A DNA stretch of 10,725 nt from an uncultured Ventosimonas sp. (GTDB taxonomy: Bacteria > Pseudomonadota > Gammaproteobacteria > Pseudomonadales > Pseudomonadaceae): contig CALYQH010000018.1 in assembly GCA_945283395.1 (NCBI GenBank), positions 1 through 10,725 of the forward strand, in the 5' to 3' direction. A program made the translations under genes and the position numbers. Under the pieces are notes generated by a model. The model saw nothing but the letters and a program-made list of their open reading frames with translations, searched no databases and was not told the origin of the DNA. This document shows, in pieces, positions 8,007-10,725 of this stretch (position 1 is its first letter; every line of letters starts with the position of its first letter).

Positions 8007-8024
8007 GCTCCTTTTGCAAGGAGC
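8007..8024 (-). promoter_or_regulatory. Hairpin that sequesters the metF ribosome binding site
   Basis: On the - strand GCTCCTT and AAGGAGC form a perfect 7-bp stem closed by a GCAA tetraloop of the GNRA class. The 3' arm contains AAGGAG, the only strong Shine-Dalgarno between ahcY and metF. No U-tract follows, so it is not a terminator. Occluding metF initiation is the simplest reading, with opening by ribosomes finishing ahcY (stop 17 nt upstream) or by a trans-acting factor. Confidence 0.6.
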
Positions 8025-8040
8025 GCTTTATTGTGAAAAG

Positions 8041-9438
8041 TTAATAACGGTAAGTATCTGGTTTAAATGGGCCTTCAACAGGAACATCAATATATTCGGC
8101 TTGTTGAGGTGTCAATCTAGTAATTACACCAGCAAATCCTTTGACCATTTCTGTAGCGACTTCTTCATCTAATTTTTTAGGTAGTACTTCCACTCTTAAT
8201 AGTTTTGCTTTTTGTTCATTAGTTAAAGTAGCATATTTTTGTTGATAGAGATGAATTTGTGCTAACACTTGATTAGCGAAAGAGCCATCCATAACACGAC
8301 TTGGATGGCCTGTAGCATTACCTAGATTAACTAAACGTCCTTCCGATAATAGTATTAAATAATCATCATTATCTGCTTCAAACCTGTCTTTACCGGTTCT
8401 GTGTACCTTATGTACTTGAGGTTTAACTTCTTCCCAAGCCCAGTTTTGGCGCATAAAAGCAGTATCAATTTCATGATCGAAATGCCCTATATTACAAACA
8501 ATAGCACGTTTCTTAAGGGCTTTCAGCATAGGTGCGTCACATACATTGATATTACCAGTAGTAGTAACTACTAAATCAATCTTTTGTAGAAGCTCCTTAT
8601 TAATACATTGGTCGGAACCGTCATTAACACCATTTATATAAGGGGAAACTACTTCATAGCCATCCATACAAGCTTGCATAGCACAGATAGGATCAACTTC
8701 TGTAACCTTTACGATCATGCTTTCTTGGCGTAAAGATTGGGCTGAACCTTTGCCTACATCGCCATAACCTATAACTAGTGCTTGTTTACCTGATAAAAGA
8801 TGATCGGTAGCGCGTTTGATCGCATCATTGAGACTATGACGGCAGCCATATTTATTGTCGTTTTTGCTTTTAGTAACCGAATCATTAACATTAATAGCAG
8901 GCACTTTCAAAGTACCCTTCTTCCACATTTCTAACAAACGATGAACGCCTGTGGTAGTTTCTTCGGTTATGCCATGGATATGAGTTAGCATCTCTGGATA
9001 TTTGTTATGTAAAACAGCGGTTAAATCCCCTCCGTCATCAAGTATCATGTTAGCATCCCAAGGTTTGCCTTGTTGGAGAATAGTTTGTTCGATACACCAT
9101 TCATATTCTTGTTCAGTTTCCCCCTTCCAAGCAAAAACGGGAATGCCCGCTGCGGCAATGGCAGCAGCAGCTTGATCTTGGGTTGAGAAAATATTGCAAG
9201 ATGACCAACGTACTTCAGCCCCTAAACTAACTAAAGTTTCAATGAGTACTGCTGTTTGAATTGTCATATGGATGCAACCAAGAATTTTTGCACCTGCTAA
9301 CGGTTTTTTAGCTGCATATTTACGACGTAGGCTCATTAGGGCTGGCATTTCTGATTCGGCAATGACAATCTCACGGCGTCCCCAATCAGCTAAGGAAATA
9401 TCAGCTACTTTATAATCGGTAAAATTTGTAACACTCAT
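8041..9438 (-). CDS. ahcY: S-adenosylhomocysteine hydrolase (adenosylhomocysteinase)
   Basis: AhcY is a cytoplasmic NAD-dependent enzyme that splits S-adenosylhomocysteine into homocysteine and adenosine, removing the product inhibitor of methyltransferases. The start is the ATG at 9438, because GGAG lies 6 nt upstream. The earlier in-frame ATG at 9450 has no Shine-Dalgarno and sits in the leader. The 465-residue product shows GCIHMT at 54-59, EETTTG at 159-164, the catalytic stretch [10 protein letters not shown] at 186-195 (Lys190 and Asp194 by family alignment), the NAD-binding GYGDVGKG at 224-231 and the C-terminal FKPDTYRY. The roughly 40-residue insertion of the long bacterial form is present. 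Residues match pseudomonad AhcY very closely. Control is by the SAH riboswitch upstream, and metF follows. Confidence 0.98.
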   Translation of the reverse strand: MSVTNFTDYKVADISLADWGRREIVIAESEMPALMSLRRKYAAKKPLAGAKILGCIHMTIQTAVLIETLVSLGAEVRWSSCNIFSTQDQAAAAIAAAGIPVFAWKGETEQEYEWCIEQTILQQGKPWDANMILDDGGDLTAVLHNKYPEMLTHIHGITEETTTGVHRLLEMWKKGTLKVPAINVNDSVTKSKNDNKYGCRHSLNDAIKRATDHLLSGKQALVIGYGDVGKGSAQSLRQESMIVKVTEVDPICAMQACMDGYEVVSPYINGVNDGSDQCINKELLQKIDLVVTTTGNINVCDAPMLKALKKRAIVCNIGHFDHEIDTAFMRQNWAWEEVKPQVHKVHRTGKDRFEADNDDYLILLSEGRLVNLGNATGHPSRVMDGSFANQVLAQIHLYQQKYATLTNEQKAKLLRVEVLPKKLDEEVATEMVKGFAGVITRLTPQQAEYIDVPVEGPFKPDTYRY

Positions 9439-9450
9439 ATTAGACTCCAT

Positions 9451-9520
9451 AAAAAAGGATTTTTTACATAAACTTGCTATTAAGATAATTCAGTATCTAG
9501 TAGCAATTTGCTGTAAAAAA
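9451..9520 (-). promoter_or_regulatory. Candidate riboswitch expression platform before ahcY
   Basis: On the - strand TTTTTTACA (9520-9512) can pair with TGTAAAAAA (9468-9460), with an inner TTGCTA/TAGCAA helix (9506-9501 with 9479-9474). TCC and a run of six T (9456-9451) follow, giving a weak, A-U-rich terminator-like outline. The A-run at 9465-9460 can instead pair with the downstream T-run in a small hairpin that abuts the ahcY Shine-Dalgarno. The two pairings exclude each other. How either is linked to ligand binding cannot be decided by eye. Confidence 0.45.
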
Positions 9521-9540
9521 GTTTCTAGTTTAAGTTTATA

Positions 9541-9626
9541 TGAGCGCCGTTCTAAGCAAGCTATCTATCATAGATAATTGCACTAATCGAGCCTGACAAC
9601 TAGGATGTTGCTGCAACGCTCCTCGG
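9541..9626 (-). ncRNA. S-adenosylhomocysteine (SAH) riboswitch
   Basis: The - strand leader of ahcY carries the three conserved blocks of the SAH riboswitch in order: CCGAGGAGCGTTGC at the 5' end, CAGGCTCG in the middle and AACGGCGCTCA at the 3' end. P1 is GAGCG (9621-9617) with CGCTC (9546-9542). The P2 hairpin is CAAC (9610-9607) with GTTG (9600-9597). The pseudoknot is CGAG (9625-9622) with CTCG (9591-9588). A variable 6-bp hairpin occupies 9576-9562. The class binds SAH and raises expression when SAH accumulates. Its position about 100 nt ahead of ahcY, with metF next, is the known genomic context. I recognised this from its sequence blocks and did not score it against a model. Confidence 0.93.
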
Positions 9627-9648
9627 TTCGCATTATAAATGCTTGCCA

Positions 9649-9677
9649 ATTATAATCATTTTTAGGTGAGTTCCCAA
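9649..9677 (-). promoter_or_regulatory. Sigma-70 type promoter for ahcY-metF
   Basis: On the - strand TTGGGA (9677-9672) and a perfect TATAAT (9654-9649) are separated by 17 nt. Transcription would begin near 9642, a few bases before the riboswitch. A second TATAAT at 9637-9632, with no good -35 box, would start transcription almost exactly at the aptamer edge and is the alternative. From 9678 to 9735 I see nothing further. Confidence 0.65.
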
Positions 9678-9735
9678 GAAATAACTATAAATTAATCAGC
9701 AGATTTACCAAAAATAAGAAAGGAGAGAAAGGTTA

Positions 9736-9768
9736 TTTGTAGTACTTATATAAAATAAGTACTACAAA
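9736..9768. terminator. Perfect 14-bp inverted repeat after the roadblock-like gene
   Basis: TTTGTAGTACTTAT at 9736-9749 is the exact complement of 9755-9768 across a 5-nt loop. It lies 12 nt past the stop of the gene at 9781 on the - strand. That fits a 3' hairpin ending this transcript before the ahcY promoter. The stem is AT-rich and no U-tract follows in either direction, so the terminator label is tentative. A protein-binding palindrome is possible. Confidence 0.45.
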
Positions 9769-9780
9769 ATGAATAATAAG

Positions 9781-10191
9781 TTAAACGTTTTCTTCTAACA
9801 TAGGTAGTTGCATACGAGCTTTAGTCAGAGCCATACCAAGATTAGCACTTTTACGACAAACGAAACAAATAATATAGTCAGGATAACGTTTCCCACGCAT
9901 AAAGATATGAAGTAGGTTTTCACTATTTACTATGATTTCTTGAAAGTAGTGGGCATTAGCATCAGGAGGTAAGCCACGTGCTTTTCTGAATAATTGCTCA
10001 ATCATTGAAACATTAGGGCCTTGAAAGATATCGGCAGTAGCGGCAGCCACTAAATCTAATACTTCCCTAGGATGTGAATCTATAGTTTTGACAGAAAGTA
10101 GCATTCCTGAACTAACATCAACATATCCTGCTGCTAGACATTCAGGGATAGAACTAATCGCGGTTTGTATAGCTTGATCTAAATTAGCCAT
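9781..10191 (-). CDS. Small conserved protein, roadblock/LC7-like
   Basis: The 136-residue soluble protein has no signal peptide or membrane segment. The opening helix (LDQAIQTAISSIPE), then a strand pair around GYVDVSSGMLL (22-32), and a C-terminal strand-helix ending NLGMALTKAR resemble the layout of roadblock/LC7 proteins. This family acts as dimeric regulators of small GTPases and of motility or polarity systems in bacteria. The similarity is judged by eye and is modest; the safe description is a conserved protein of unknown function. The start is well supported: ATG with AAGGA 7 nt upstream. It has its own promoter, a phosphatase gene upstream and a perfect inverted repeat at its 3' end, so it is probably a single-gene transcript. 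There is no GTPase gene next to it in this window. Confidence 0.8.
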   Translation of the reverse strand: MANLDQAIQTAISSIPECLAAGYVDVSSGMLLSVKTIDSHPREVLDLVAAATADIFQGPNVSMIEQLFRKARGLPPDANAHYFQEIIVNSENLLHIFMRGKRYPDYIICFVCRKSANLGMALTKARMQLPMLEENV

Positions 10192-10261
10192 AATTTTTCC
10201 TTTTTTAATGTTATATGTATATTGATTAAAGTCATAGAAAATTTTGTTTATAATTTTATAT

Positions 10262-10291
10262 ATTATACTGTTACATTTAAGATTAAGGCAA
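10262..10291 (-). promoter_or_regulatory. Sigma-70 type promoter for the roadblock-like gene
   Basis: On the - strand TTGCCT (10291-10286) and a perfect TATAAT (10267-10262) are 18 nt apart. A start near 10255 would give a leader of about 65 nt before the ATG at 10191. The leader is very AT-rich and has no structure I would defend. Confidence 0.55.
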
Positions 10292-10331
10292 TTCTAAATA
10301 TACTTTTTTCATTCGTTGTTCATGTCATTAG

Positions 10332-10725
10332 CTAGGTGGCTCTAATTAAGATATTTTCTTCTAATGCATATAGCAAGTCTTCTTGTTCTTTAGATTGTAC
10401 GTAACCTGCATCTATTTGACGTAGACGTTTTAGGGTTTCTTCCGCAGTTAATCCTTTTTTGATTAACCAGGCACCTAATACTGTACCCGTTCTTCCAAGC
10501 CCAGCAAGGCAGTGTACAGCAAGAACATCACCCTTTGCTAATAATTTATCAATTTGCACTAATAGCATTTTTATCCACATAATGGGTGGTGCACGTCTGT
10601 CCTCAATTTTAAATTGAACGCTACGCATGTTATATTGAGACAATATATCAGTAGGTAATTCTCTATCAGTTAAGTTAACAAGTACGGTTACGCCTACATC
10701 TCTCAATGCAGCTAAATCATATTCT
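10332..10725 (-). CDS. Dual-specificity-type protein phosphatase (5' end outside window)
   Basis: The frame is open from the window's right edge to a TAG at 10334-10332, showing 130 residues of a cysteine-dependent phosphatase. The signature HCxxGxxRTG is present as HCLAGLGRTG, with nucleophile Cys at codon 10511-10509 and the phosphate-binding Arg six residues later. An IEDRRAP segment about 30 residues before it supplies the likely general-acid Asp. The order VTVLVNLTDRELP, then acid loop, then P-loop, then a helical C-terminus matches compact dual-specificity or CDKN3-like phosphatases. The family removes phosphate from Tyr/Ser/Thr or from non-protein substrates; the target here is unknown. 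A TTG at 10706 is not a believable start, because family-like sequence (EYDLAALRDVG) continues past it to the edge. No membrane segment is visible. Confidence 0.88.
   Translation of the reverse strand, partial: EYDLAALRDVGVTVLVNLTDRELPTDILSQYNMRSVQFKIEDRRAPPIMWIKMLLVQIDKLLAKGDVLAVHCLAGLGRTGTVLGAWLIKKGLTAEETLKRLRQIDAGYVQSKEQEDLLYALEENILIRAT

Noticed and set aside
10704..10706. TTG as the start of the phosphatase gene
   Set aside because: The frame and family-like sequence continue to the window edge, so the gene is cut off rather than complete.
1..10725. CRISPR array, insertion sequence, prophage, tRNA or rRNA
   Set aside because: No regularly spaced direct repeats, transposase or phage motifs, tRNA cloverleaf or rRNA signatures were seen on either strand.

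Overview
The window is AT-rich chromosomal DNA from a gammaproteobacterium. Gene content, protein sequence style and gene order point to a low-GC relative of Pseudomonas. The evidence is a ribF-ileS-lspA-fkpB cluster, a SAH riboswitch ahead of ahcY, and ahcY, metF and an RhlE-type DEAD-box gene lying close together as in pseudomonads. An insect-gut Pseudomonadaceae member such as Entomomonas would fit, but that is inference from sequence style only. I see no tRNA, rRNA, insertion sequence, prophage or CRISPR.

Layout. Positions 1-3947 (+ strand) hold the 3' end of ribF, then ileS, lspA and fkpB, tightly spaced as one operon. lspA and fkpB overlap by 8 nt if fkpB starts at a GTG. Positions 3948-4190 are a 243-nt gap between convergent genes, rich in nested inverted repeats. 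From 4191 to the right edge every gene is on the - strand. Read in the direction of transcription they are a dual-specificity-type phosphatase (5' end outside the window), a small conserved protein of roadblock/LC7-like appearance with its own promoter, a promoter and SAH riboswitch driving ahcY and metF, an RhlE-like helicase gene, and a TatD-family nuclease gene (YjjV type) 5 nt behind it.

How the genes work together. ahcY and metF both serve the activated-methyl cycle. AhcY hydrolyses S-adenosylhomocysteine, and MetF makes the 5-methyl-THF used to remethylate homocysteine. A SAH-sensing leader in front of both is therefore a coherent circuit. ileS, lspA and fkpB form the common housekeeping cluster, but the ispH gene that usually follows fkpB in pseudomonads is not next here.

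The most unusual item is the RhlE-like protein (5003-6919). Its scaffold is full length and the frame is open, but nearly every catalytic helicase motif is altered: GKT to GKI, PTRELA lost, DEAD to DEAE, SAT to YAT, ARGLDI to IDSLDI, and the arginine-finger motif VI deleted. The Q motif, the spacer sequences and the long C-terminal tail persist. It looks like a pseudo-helicase kept as an RNA-binding or scaffold protein. Secondary observations are a hairpin that hides the metF Shine-Dalgarno, a mutually exclusive helix arrangement between the riboswitch and ahcY, and a structured leader before the helicase gene.
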